From: Vibrio gallaecicus
Lineage (GTDB): Bacteria > Pseudomonadota > Gammaproteobacteria > Enterobacterales > Vibrionaceae
Assembly: GCF_024347495.1 (NCBI RefSeq)
Contig: NZ_AP025490.1
Span: 1,736,001-1,800,000, forward strand
Direction of reading: 5' to 3'
DNA length: 64,000 nt
The notes under the pieces were generated by a model. It had not been told where the DNA came from and ran no database searches. It saw only the letters and a program-made list of their open reading frames with translations. The position numbers and the translations under genes were made by a program. The first letter of the stretch is position 1. Each line of letters begins with the position of its first letter. Positions 37,841-45,081 of this stretch are shown piece by piece.

Positions 37841-39232
37841 ATGAACAACTTACATACAACACTTCAAACCATCGACAGCCTTATTTGGGGACCTCCTCTA
37901 CTTATATTGCTTGTTGGTACCGGTATCTACTTTACTTTTCGATTAGGCTTACCCCAATTTAGACACCTGCCAACCGCCCTTAAGATGGTTTTTACTAAAG
38001 ACAAATCGGATTCTAGTTCTGGTGATGTTTCTAGCTTTGCTGCTCTTTGTACAGCTCTTTCTGCAACCATCGGAACCGGTAACATTGTTGGCGTAGCAAC
38101 CGCAATAAAAATGGGTGGACCTGGTGCATTATTCTGGATGTGGTTAGCTGCCATATTCGGGATGGCAACCAAGTACGCAGAATGCTTACTTGCTGTAAAG
38201 TATCGTAAGGTCGACAGCAAAGGGCAAATGGTTGGTGGGCCAATGTACTACCTTCAGTACGGGGTTGGCTCAAGAATATTAGCGGTTCTGTTTGCGGTTT
38301 TTGCTTTAGGGGTCGCCTGTTTCGGTATTGGAACTTTCCCACAAGTGAATGCTATTTTAGATGCGACTGAAATATCTTTCGGTGCACCTCGTGAAGCTTC
38401 AGCAGTCGTTCTAACCATTCTAGTAGCTGTCGTTACTTTAGGTGGTATCCAGTCCATTGCTAAAGTTGCTGGTAAAGTTGTACCCACAATGGCGCTTCTA
38501 TATGTTGTTGCGTGTTTAAGTGTGCTTATCTCTAATGCAGATCAATTACTGAATGCGATTCAGCTTGTTATTAGCTCTGCATTCACCAATACCGCAGCAA
38601 CAGGTGGTTTCCTTGGTGCAAGCATTATGTTGGCGATTCAATCAGGTATTGCACGCGGAGTGTTTTCGAATGAATCGGGGCTTGGTAGTGCACCAATGGC
38701 CGCAGCAGCAGCGAAAACGGATTCTTGTGTGAAGCAAGGGCTGATCTCAATGACTGGTACTTTCTTTGACACCATCATTATTTGTACGATGACAGGTTTA
38801 GCATTAATTTTGACGGGTGCATGGCAAACCGACCTTTCTGGCGCTGCGATGACAACTCACGCTTTTGCTGTTGGTTTAAACGCCGATACACTTGGACCAA
38901 TGTTAGTATCTACAGGTTTAATCTTCTTCGCGTTTACGACTATCTTAGGCTGGAACTATTACGGTGAGCGCTGCGTTGTATTCTTGTTTGGTACTAAAGC
39001 AGTACTTCCATACAAAATCGTTTTTATTGGCTTAGTCGCTTCTGGTGCATTCTTACAACTGGATATGATCTGGCTAATTGCAGACATCGTGAATGGATTA
39101 ATGGCGGTGCCAAACCTTATTGGTCTAATTGCTCTAAGACATGTAGTTATTGAAGAAACCAAGCAATTCTTCGCAAAACTGCCAAACGTTAAAGCTGAAG
39201 GTAGACACCCCACCAGCCCTCTTATTCGCTGA
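37841..39232 (+). CDS. Sodium:alanine/glycine symporter (AGCS family)
   Basis: A 463-residue inner-membrane transporter with about eleven helices. Family motifs are clear: FAALCTALSATIGTGNIVGVATAI near residues 63-86, GGPGALFWMWLAAIFGMATKYAE just after, and GVFSNESGLGSAPMAAAAAKTD near 275-296. AGCS proteins import alanine or glycine with sodium. The glycine riboswitch in its leader points to glycine as the regulated substrate. Usual length for the family. A strong terminator lies downstream. Confidence 0.96.
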   Translation: MNNLHTTLQTIDSLIWGPPLLILLVGTGIYFTFRLGLPQFRHLPTALKMVFTKDKSDSSSGDVSSFAALCTALSATIGTGNIVGVATAIKMGGPGALFWMWLAAIFGMATKYAECLLAVKYRKVDSKGQMVGGPMYYLQYGVGSRILAVLFAVFALGVACFGIGTFPQVNAILDATEISFGAPREASAVVLTILVAVVTLGGIQSIAKVAGKVVPTMALLYVVACLSVLISNADQLLNAIQLVISSAFTNTAATGGFLGASIMLAIQSGIARGVFSNESGLGSAPMAAAAAKTDSCVKQGLISMTGTFFDTIIICTMTGLALILTGAWQTDLSGAAMTTHAFAVGLNADTLGPMLVSTGLIFFAFTTILGWNYYGERCVVFLFGTKAVLPYKIVFIGLVASGAFLQLDMIWLIADIVNGLMAVPNLIGLIALRHVVIEETKQFFAKLPNVKAEGRHPTSPLIR

Positions 39233-39326
39233 TTAATGGTTGGTACTCGCATGATTAGAGACACTGAATCACCAGCACGTTAATCAGCTAATCAAGAAGT
39301 TAAAAATAGAAAGTTGGATGTAAATA

Positions 39327-39365
39327 AAAAGCCCCCAAAATGAAATCATGATGGGGGCTTTTATT
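39327..39365. terminator. Bidirectional terminator between the symporter and the RhtB-type gene
   Basis: A 10-bp GC-rich stem AAAAGCCCCC / GGGGGCTTTT with a 16-nt loop (39337-39352) and T-runs on both strands. It serves both convergent genes. Confidence 0.92.
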
Positions 39366-39404
39366 TGTCTATCTCATGACAGCATCTATTAGATGATGCA
39401 AATT

Positions 39405-40049
39405 CTAGGCAGGCGTGGGGGCATCTTCCAACATCAACTTGATCCCAAGAGTAATGAGTACAGCACCAGTGACCCCTTCCATCCAGCCAATCACAGATGG
39501 GCTCTTAAATAACTGCTTTGCTGAGTTTACCGCGCCTGAAATCCCGCATTGCCAGATCATCGCAATAATAAAGTGAATACTTGCCATAAGCATCGATTGA
39601 GCAAATGCTGAACCTTCAGGGTCGATAAACTGTGGTAAAAATGCCAAGTAGAAAACCGCCGTTTTAGGGTTTAATACATTAGACAAGAAGCCTTCTCTTA
39701 AAGAGCGTTTTACACTTAGATTAGAGTGAACAATACCTTCAACTTGAAAAGCTGCATTGCCCTTCACTACCCCGTAAATACTAGATAGCCCTAACCAAAT
39801 TAAATAAGCGGCACCCAAAAATTTTATCATTTGAAACAGATCGGCTGATTGCAGAAGAATAGCCGAGATACCAATCGCCGAAAAAGTGGCGTGAACAAAT
39901 AGCCCAAGACAAACGCCTAAGCTTGTAATTGCGCCATCTTTAACACCAGAGCGAGTCGTATTACGAATCACCAATGCCGTGTCTAACCCCGGAGTTAACG
40001 TTAAAATCGTTATTGCTATCAAGAACGCTTCAATATTTAAAATTGCCAT
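39405..40049 (-). CDS. LysE/RhtB-family amino acid exporter
   Basis: A 214-residue inner-membrane exporter of normal length with six hydrophobic helices. The family signature TLTPGLDTALVIRNTTRSG spans about residues 17-35, and the second motif NPKTAVFYLAFLPQF is near 126-140. AAGGAATAGGG precedes the ATG. It is closer to the RhtB subgroup than the protein at 3087-3683. The substrate is unknown; a threonine, homoserine or similar amino acid is likely. Confidence 0.92.
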   Translation of the reverse strand: MAILNIEAFLIAITILTLTPGLDTALVIRNTTRSGVKDGAITSLGVCLGLFVHATFSAIGISAILLQSADLFQMIKFLGAAYLIWLGLSSIYGVVKGNAAFQVEGIVHSNLSVKRSLREGFLSNVLNPKTAVFYLAFLPQFIDPEGSAFAQSMLMASIHFIIAMIWQCGISGAVNSAKQLFKSPSVIGWMEGVTGAVLITLGIKLMLEDAPTPA

Positions 40050-40277
40050 CCCTATTCCTTCCTATCTCGATATCCTATTAGCGCCCCGCCTAAACAGGCT
40101 AGCCACCAAGTCTTTAATTCTTGCATTGTGTAAGACGAAGCCAAGATTGTAAATTATTAGTCATCATCAATATACCATTACAATTTATTCACATTTCATA
40201 TCAACTATTCGAATAAATGTATTGGTTCAACCGTTATTTGGTTGATAAGATCCCATTTTTACTCTCAGGGAAGTACT

Positions 40278-41750
40278 ATGAGTGCCTTCAAAAAATTAGT
40301 CGACCATTCTCAAAAATGTTCTCACTTCAACCACCTAGCTGCAATTTGCGGTTGGGATCAAGCGTCAATGATGCCTTCTGGTGGTAACCAAGCTCGTAGT
40401 GAAGCTATGGCTCAGTTATCCGTTCATATTCACGGAATGATGACCCAACCACAACTATCCGATTGGATAAATGACGCAGAAAATGAATCATTAAATTCTG
40501 AACAGCAATCGACATTACGCGAAATCAAGCGTAACTGGCAACAAGCAAACCTACTTCCAGAGAAATTAGTTCAAGCTAAATCACTCGCTGGCTCTAAATG
40601 TGAACATGCATGGAGAACTCAACGCGGTGAAAACGATTGGGTTGGCTTTGAAAAAAACTGGCGAGAAGTCGTTGAGCTTTCTAGAGAAGAAGCGCAAATT
40701 CGTGCTGACTTTGCAGGGCTGACTCCATACGATGCCATGCTTGATATTTATGAACCAGGAACCAGTTCTGCGTCTCTTGATACTTTATTCTCAGACGTAA
40801 AAACATGGCTACCAGGCTTAATTGATCAAGTCATTGATAAGCAATCTACTGAACAATTTACCGCGCCATCAGGTAAATACTCGACAGACAAGCAAAAAGC
40901 GCTTGGTCTTCAAGTGATGAGCTTGCTTCAATTTGACTTCAACCATGGTCGTTTGGATGAGAGTGTCCACCCATTCTGTGGCGGTGTTCCATCTGATGTT
41001 CGTATTACCACTCGCTATGATGAAAATGAATTTGTTCAGTCTTTAATGGGCATCGTCCATGAAACAGGTCATGCTCGATATGAGCAAGGGCTTCCTAAGC
41101 ACCTTTCCGGCCTTCCTTCTGGTGAGGCTCGCTCAATGGGTATCCATGAATCTCAATCACTATTTTTTGAAATGCAGATTGGTCGCAGTGACGAATTCAT
41201 CGGTCACTTAGCTGAACTTGCAGAGCAACAATTTAGTGGAAATGAGTTTGAGAAAAGTAATTTCCAAAAAATTTATACTCGCGTAGAAAAAGATTTCATA
41301 CGTGTGGATGCAGATGAACTGACCTACCCAGCCCACGTAATTCTTCGATATGAGATTGAACGTGACTTAATTAACGGAAAAATCAAACATACAGACGTTC
41401 CTGAACTTTGGAACCTTAAAATGCAGCAATACTTAGGCTTGTCTACTGAAGGTAATTTTAAGAATGGTTGCATGCAGGATATTCACTGGACAGACGGAGC
41501 ATTTGGCTACTTCCCTAGCTATACACTAGGTGCAATGTACGCCGCTCAATTTATGGCTTCGATGAAGAACGATTTGGATGTGAGTTCTGTCATTCAAAGT
41601 AAAGATCTAACGCCTATCTTCAATTGGTTAGAAACGAACATTTGGAGCAAAGGTAGCTTACTCACAACTGACGAACTCGTGAAGCAAGCAACAGGTGAAA
41701 CATTGAATGCTCAGCATTTCCAAGATCACCTGAAAAATCGCTACCTCTAG
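40278..41750 (+). CDS. M32-family metallocarboxypeptidase (Taq type)
   Basis: A 490-residue zinc carboxypeptidase. The HEXXH motif reads HETGH near residue 262 with the downstream SMGIHESQSLFFE segment that supplies the third ligand, and the characteristic RYDE and TYPAHVILRYE blocks are present. These enzymes remove C-terminal residues from peptides in the cytosol. A TTG further upstream is open, but the ATG follows AGGGAAG. The last 242 bp and more of this gene are repeated at 44716-44976 beyond about 3 kb of unrelated cargo. The final four codons here (CGC TAC CTC TAG) differ at each wobble position from the second copy, so this tail was probably brought in with the insertion (inference). 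Confidence 0.96.
   Translation: MSAFKKLVDHSQKCSHFNHLAAICGWDQASMMPSGGNQARSEAMAQLSVHIHGMMTQPQLSDWINDAENESLNSEQQSTLREIKRNWQQANLLPEKLVQAKSLAGSKCEHAWRTQRGENDWVGFEKNWREVVELSREEAQIRADFAGLTPYDAMLDIYEPGTSSASLDTLFSDVKTWLPGLIDQVIDKQSTEQFTAPSGKYSTDKQKALGLQVMSLLQFDFNHGRLDESVHPFCGGVPSDVRITTRYDENEFVQSLMGIVHETGHARYEQGLPKHLSGLPSGEARSMGIHESQSLFFEMQIGRSDEFIGHLAELAEQQFSGNEFEKSNFQKIYTRVEKDFIRVDADELTYPAHVILRYEIERDLINGKIKHTDVPELWNLKMQQYLGLSTEGNFKNGCMQDIHWTDGAFGYFPSYTLGAMYAAQFMASMKNDLDVSSVIQSKDLTPIFNWLETNIWSKGSLLTTDELVKQATGETLNAQHFQDHLKNRYL
41490..41750 (+). repeat. Left copy of the direct repeat (3' end of the M32 gene)
   Basis: Matches 44716-44976 at a constant offset of 3226. Positions 41499-41740 are identical to the other copy over 242 bp. 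One mismatch is at 41498 with 8 matching bases beyond it, and four mismatches lie at 41741, 41744, 41747 and 41750, all third codon positions. Confidence 0.97.
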
Positions 41751-41760
41751 TTAGGTTACT

Positions 41761-41792
41761 GACATGTACTCAATTTCCTCTGAGTACATGTC
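41761..41792. repeat. Perfect 12-bp inverted repeat at the left edge of the insertion
   Basis: GACATGTACTCA (41761-41772), an 8-nt loop, then TGAGTACATGTC (41781-41792). It starts 11 bp after the M32 stop, has no T-tract, and is the first sequence of the cargo side. It might be a terminator lacking the T-run or a structured end of the mobile segment. Confidence 0.75.
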
Positions 41793-41892
41793 TCATTATT
41801 CAAAACCATCAAAACCATCAAAACTAAGCTCGATCAACCACTAGGTAGATTCTATGAAGCAGTTTATTCCTGAATTAGCTGCGTAATCTCGG

Positions 41893-42051
41893 CTATATCA
41901 CCCATTTGATAATTAGATAAATCACACTGATTGTTGCCAATGTACTCATTGTTGATTCAGTGTTGCTTCTATAAGTTGTACCATAGCTATAAATACCAGA
42001 GACAGTAGTCCAAATTATTACGACAGCAATAATAGATAAAATAATATTCAT
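41893..42051 (-). CDS. Small two-helix membrane protein of the cargo (52 residues)
   Basis: Starts MNIILSIIAVVIIW, has a polar middle rich in Ser/Thr (GTTYRSNTESTMSTLAT) and ends in a second hydrophobic stretch SVIYLIIKWVI. AAGG lies about 9 nt before the ATG. It begins 10 bp after the stop of the secreted helical protein on the same strand and so is probably cotranscribed. I do not recognise it. A small membrane protein beside a secreted partner could be an immunity, anchor or export component (speculation). Confidence 0.6.
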   Translation of the reverse strand: MNIILSIIAVVIIWTTVSGIYSYGTTYRSNTESTMSTLATISVIYLIIKWVI

Positions 42052-42061
42052 ATGTTCAGCC

Positions 42062-43300
42062 TTATTGCATTTGTGCTGTTAATTTTTCGAATTCTTCTTT
42101 CATTTTTTCGTTTTCGAAAGAAATCAAATCAGGCGCTTGCAAATTCATCACATCATCAAATAGCTTTGAATTTTCATTAATTAAATTTGCAACATTAAAT
42201 GATAGATCAACAGTTTTGTAAGTATTCACCGCAACAAGATAATCTTCTTTAAGTCGATATTTTGCATTTTTTATTTTTTTCAAATCCGATTGCAACTGCT
42301 TCTTATATAAATCTACAGCTTTTAAAGTAAACCTCTGATTATCTAAGTTATTTTGATATACATTTTTATTATTTCCTTTAGCTTTCCTAACTAATCGCTT
42401 AGTATCTTCAATTAACTTCACATTACTCTTACGCAACTCATTAATTTGTGGGATAAACGTATAATCTAACTTATTAATATATTGATCTTGAATAAACAAT
42501 TGAAGCTCTAACAACATTACATACATACCGTAATATTTTTTAGCAGCTTCTAAGTCTTCTCCAGTATCTTGAGTAACTTGTCCCAAATAATTAGCAAACT
42601 CACTGATAATAGGAAATATTGTTGTCATTGAAAGAATATCATCAGCATTTACTTTTATTAGCAAAGCTTCAACTTGCTCCTCAGTAACATAAGTTCCAAA
42701 ATCAGATAGTCGATTTTGTACAGCTACAATTATTTCACTTTTTTTTGCGTCGGTATAAGCTATTTTTTCTTCTAATTTTAAAATGTTGTTTTGTATTTTT
42801 TCTTTATCATCTGCATCAAAACTAAATCTATAATTCTCTTTTAACTTAGACAAATCTGAAAGCTGCTCCTTTCGATAGTCTGCATTCTTAATTAATTGCT
42901 TTTTATAATCCTCTAAATCTTCATCACTAATAGTTTCAAATATTTGACCTAGTAGTTCATTAATATCATCTTGATATTTATCTTTGCCTTTTTTAAGAAA
43001 CCCAGACTGTTTGGGGGCATCTTCCTGCTTTTCTTTGATCTCATAGATTTTACTGAATCTCTTATTAAGACTTTCCCAGTGCTCTACAACTGATTCTTCA
43101 GTTACCGTCGGTTTAATTTCTTTAGAGGCTGGGGCTAAATCTAAAGTGATAGAATCTGAAGAGTTTACAAGTTCTTTTGCTTTGTCTAACCCTGAATTCA
43201 GAGTGTCTTTCCAATCAGCATATGCAGGTTGTGCCATAGCAAAACTAAGTAGAATAGAAGAAATTAATATGTGCTTTTTGATATTCACGACTGTACTCAT
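42062..43300 (-). CDS. Secreted, mostly helical protein of unknown function (cargo)
   Basis: A 412-residue protein with a clear signal peptide: basic start, hydrophobic core SILLSFAMA and cleavage after PAYA near residue 28. The mature part is predominantly charged and helical, with long Lys/Glu/Asp/Leu stretches suggesting coiled coils (about 95-200 and 290-360), and no cysteine. No family is recognised. The gene is strikingly A+T-rich compared with flanking metabolic genes, which suggests acquisition by transfer. It is divergent from the repeat protein at 43352, with only 51 bp between the two start codons, so the promoters must overlap and expression is likely linked. Confidence 0.7.
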   Translation of the reverse strand: MSTVVNIKKHILISSILLSFAMAQPAYADWKDTLNSGLDKAKELVNSSDSITLDLAPASKEIKPTVTEESVVEHWESLNKRFSKIYEIKEKQEDAPKQSGFLKKGKDKYQDDINELLGQIFETISDEDLEDYKKQLIKNADYRKEQLSDLSKLKENYRFSFDADDKEKIQNNILKLEEKIAYTDAKKSEIIVAVQNRLSDFGTYVTEEQVEALLIKVNADDILSMTTIFPIISEFANYLGQVTQDTGEDLEAAKKYYGMYVMLLELQLFIQDQYINKLDYTFIPQINELRKSNVKLIEDTKRLVRKAKGNNKNVYQNNLDNQRFTLKAVDLYKKQLQSDLKKIKNAKYRLKEDYLVAVNTYKTVDLSFNVANLINENSKLFDDVMNLQAPDLISFENEKMKEEFEKLTAQMQ

Positions 43301-43351
43301 ATGTTATTTTACAGAACTCTATTCTGGTAAATTATATGAGGTCTAAAACTC

Positions 43352-44476
43352 ATGTCAAACATAAAACTGGTTGCAATTACATTTTTAACAACATCGACAA
43401 CAATACTATTAATTTTGGCTACAACGTTTCACTTTGGTAAATATAAAGTAATCCATGTTAACGAATATGATAAATCCAAAATCTTTATTGCAAAAATAGA
43501 TGGCTTTAAAGATAAATATGAAAAAAAAGCTAAAGATCTAACTAAAAACTACGTAAAAAACACTACAAAGAAAATGACCAAGAGTGCTATTTCATCGGCT
43601 ACTATTGGCACAGCAGCGGTGGTCGGTATCACGGCAATCTTTGCAGCAGAAGATTACTGTACATCTCATCGAGATATGATTGATGAAATCAATTTTTTAT
43701 TTGATAAAAATGATAAATTTGATTTTAAAAAATGCTATTTTCAGGCCATTTCAGATTTACAAGAATCGGGCAAATATCTAAAAACAGAATTAACAAAGTA
43801 TACAGTTTTAACTATTGGTGGCACAAAAGCACATTTTTCTAAACAAGCTGACTCTGCATCACAAAGCTGGGAAGACATGCTCACGAAAATAGACTCTGTG
43901 ACTAATGACTCTTTTTCCAACAGCCTCAATAAGGTTAGTAGTTCAATTCGAGTACAAAGCAACAAAATAGCAAATACATCGACAAGCACTGTGAACCTGA
44001 TGAAAAATAAAACTGAAGACCTTTCTGATGCTACTGAAGACGCTATCGATGCCATGAAAGACAAAGCTCAAGACATTTCTGATGCTACTGAAGATGCTGC
44101 CGATGCCATGAAGGACAAAGCTGAAGACCTTTCTGATGCTACTGAAGATGCTGCCGATGCCATGAAAGACAAAGCTAAAGACCTTTCTGATGCTACTGAA
44201 GACGCTGTCGATGCCATGAAGGACAAAGCTCAAGACCTTTCTAATGCTACTGAAGACGCTGTTGATGCCATGAAGGACAAAGCTGAAGACCTTTCTGATG
44301 CTACTGAAGACGCTGTTGATGCCATGAAGGACAAAGCTGAAGACCTTTCTGATGCTACTGAAGACGCTGTCGATGCCATGAAGGACAATGCTCAAGACCT
44401 TTCCTATTCTATGTCTTCAAAATTAGACAAGCTCAGCAACTCAGCTAAAGATGGCTTGGGAAAACTTACCAATTAA
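43352..44476 (+). CDS. Membrane-anchored protein with seven 18-residue amphipathic repeats (cargo)
   Basis: A 374-residue protein. The N-terminal helix (about 7-27) acts as anchor or uncleaved signal. A second hydrophobic stretch SSATIGTAAVVGITAIFAA lies near 82-100, and two cysteines (EDYC, FKKC) follow. Residues about 220-345 are seven near-identical repeats of 18 residues of the type KAEDLSDATEDAVDAMKD. Eighteen residues equal five turns of an alpha helix, so every repeat keeps the same face, giving one long amphipathic acidic helix, as in LEA or apolipoprotein-like proteins (comparison of pattern only). I recognise no family. Divergent from the secreted protein at 42062 and carried on the same inserted segment. 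Confidence 0.75.
   Translation: MSNIKLVAITFLTTSTTILLILATTFHFGKYKVIHVNEYDKSKIFIAKIDGFKDKYEKKAKDLTKNYVKNTTKKMTKSAISSATIGTAAVVGITAIFAAEDYCTSHRDMIDEINFLFDKNDKFDFKKCYFQAISDLQESGKYLKTELTKYTVLTIGGTKAHFSKQADSASQSWEDMLTKIDSVTNDSFSNSLNKVSSSIRVQSNKIANTSTSTVNLMKNKTEDLSDATEDAIDAMKDKAQDISDATEDAADAMKDKAEDLSDATEDAADAMKDKAKDLSDATEDAVDAMKDKAQDLSNATEDAVDAMKDKAEDLSDATEDAVDAMKDKAEDLSDATEDAVDAMKDNAQDLSYSMSSKLDKLSNSAKDGLGKLTN
44009..44386 (+). repeat. In-frame 54-bp tandem repeat, seven units
   Basis: Seven consecutive 54-bp units, each encoding 18 residues, with a degenerate eighth start after 44387. Units differ at a few positions (I/A/V in DAxDAM, E/Q/K before D) and at synonymous sites, so the array expanded by duplication and then diverged slightly. 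Units 6 and 7 are the most alike. Confidence 0.95.
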
Positions 44477-44525
44477 TCTTTTGCTTTGAGAGCATCTGCA
44501 GTTAACTATTAATTTGTTTTAGGGA

Positions 44526-44744
44526 ATGCTAATGCTAACCTTAAAGTTATTATTTGCTGGGATAATACCGTATTCCAATACTGGATTGGTATTGTCCATT
44601 TCTTGGATTAACGCACTCTGCATTTCGTTCTATAGCACATACTACAAAGGGTTAGAGCGCGGGATTAAGAAAGGCTCAATTGTTTTGAACAATAACGCCC
44701 GTATACTAGAATCAAACAGACGGGGCATTTGGCTACTTCCCTAG
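44526..44744 (+). CDS. Small membrane protein cut by the right repeat junction (cargo)
   Basis: A 72-residue frame. AGGGA lies just before a pair of in-frame ATGs (44526, 44532). It has a hydrophobic N-terminal helix, a second one (LVLSISWINALCISFY) and a basic tail (RGIKKGS). The final nine residues or so (NRRGIWLLP) are read from the duplicated M32 sequence that begins at 44716, so the original C-terminus was lost or replaced when the segment joined here. Unknown family; possibly a third membrane component of the cargo. Confidence 0.45.
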   Translation: MLMLTLKLLFAGIIPYSNTGLVLSISWINALCISFYSTYYKGLERGIKKGSIVLNNNARILESNRRGIWLLP

Positions 44745-44976
44745 CTATACACTAGGTGCAATGTACGCCGCTCAATTTATGGCTTCGATGAAGAACGATT
44801 TGGATGTGAGTTCTGTCATTCAAAGTAAAGATCTAACGCCTATCTTCAATTGGTTAGAAACGAACATTTGGAGCAAAGGTAGCTTACTCACAACTGACGA
44901 ACTCGTGAAGCAAGCAACAGGTGAAACATTGAATGCTCAGCATTTCCAAGATCACCTGAAAAATCGTTATCTATAA
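44716..44976 (+). pseudogene. Duplicated 3' fragment of the M32 carboxypeptidase gene
   Basis: This repeats the last 261 bp of the M32 gene (86 codons plus stop) at an offset of 3226. It encodes the same C-terminal residues but lacks a start region and the HEXXH catalytic part, so it cannot make an active enzyme. It ends with CGT TAT CTA TAA, and the normal-looking terminator follows 38 bp later. It therefore probably represents the original chromosomal 3' end, displaced by the insertion (inference). Confidence 0.93.
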
Positions 44977-45013
44977 GCCTAGGATTTTTAGGCTAGTTCT
45001 GAATACTAAAGTT

Positions 45014-45046
45014 AAAACCGCTCATAATGTGATTGAGCGGTTTTTC
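45014..45046. terminator. Bidirectional terminator after the M32 3' fragment
   Basis: A 10-bp stem AAAACCGCTC / GAGCGGTTTT with an 11-nt loop and a T-run on the plus strand. It lies between the M32 fragment and the convergent TraF-like gene, and was probably the native terminator of the M32 gene. Confidence 0.9.
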
Positions 45047-45081
45047 TATTTATCTAGTCGGAATAGTCTGCTCAGAAAATG

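Noticed and set aside
44009..44386. Regularly repeated 54-bp sequence considered as a CRISPR array
   Set aside because: The units are contiguous without unique spacers and are in frame within a protein-coding gene.
43943..44395. 150-codon open frame on the minus strand opposite the repeat protein, itself repetitive
   Set aside because: It is the antisense shadow of the 54-bp repeat array; stop codons are absent simply because the same codons recur. There is no ribosome site, and the sense frame has the signal helix and proper start.
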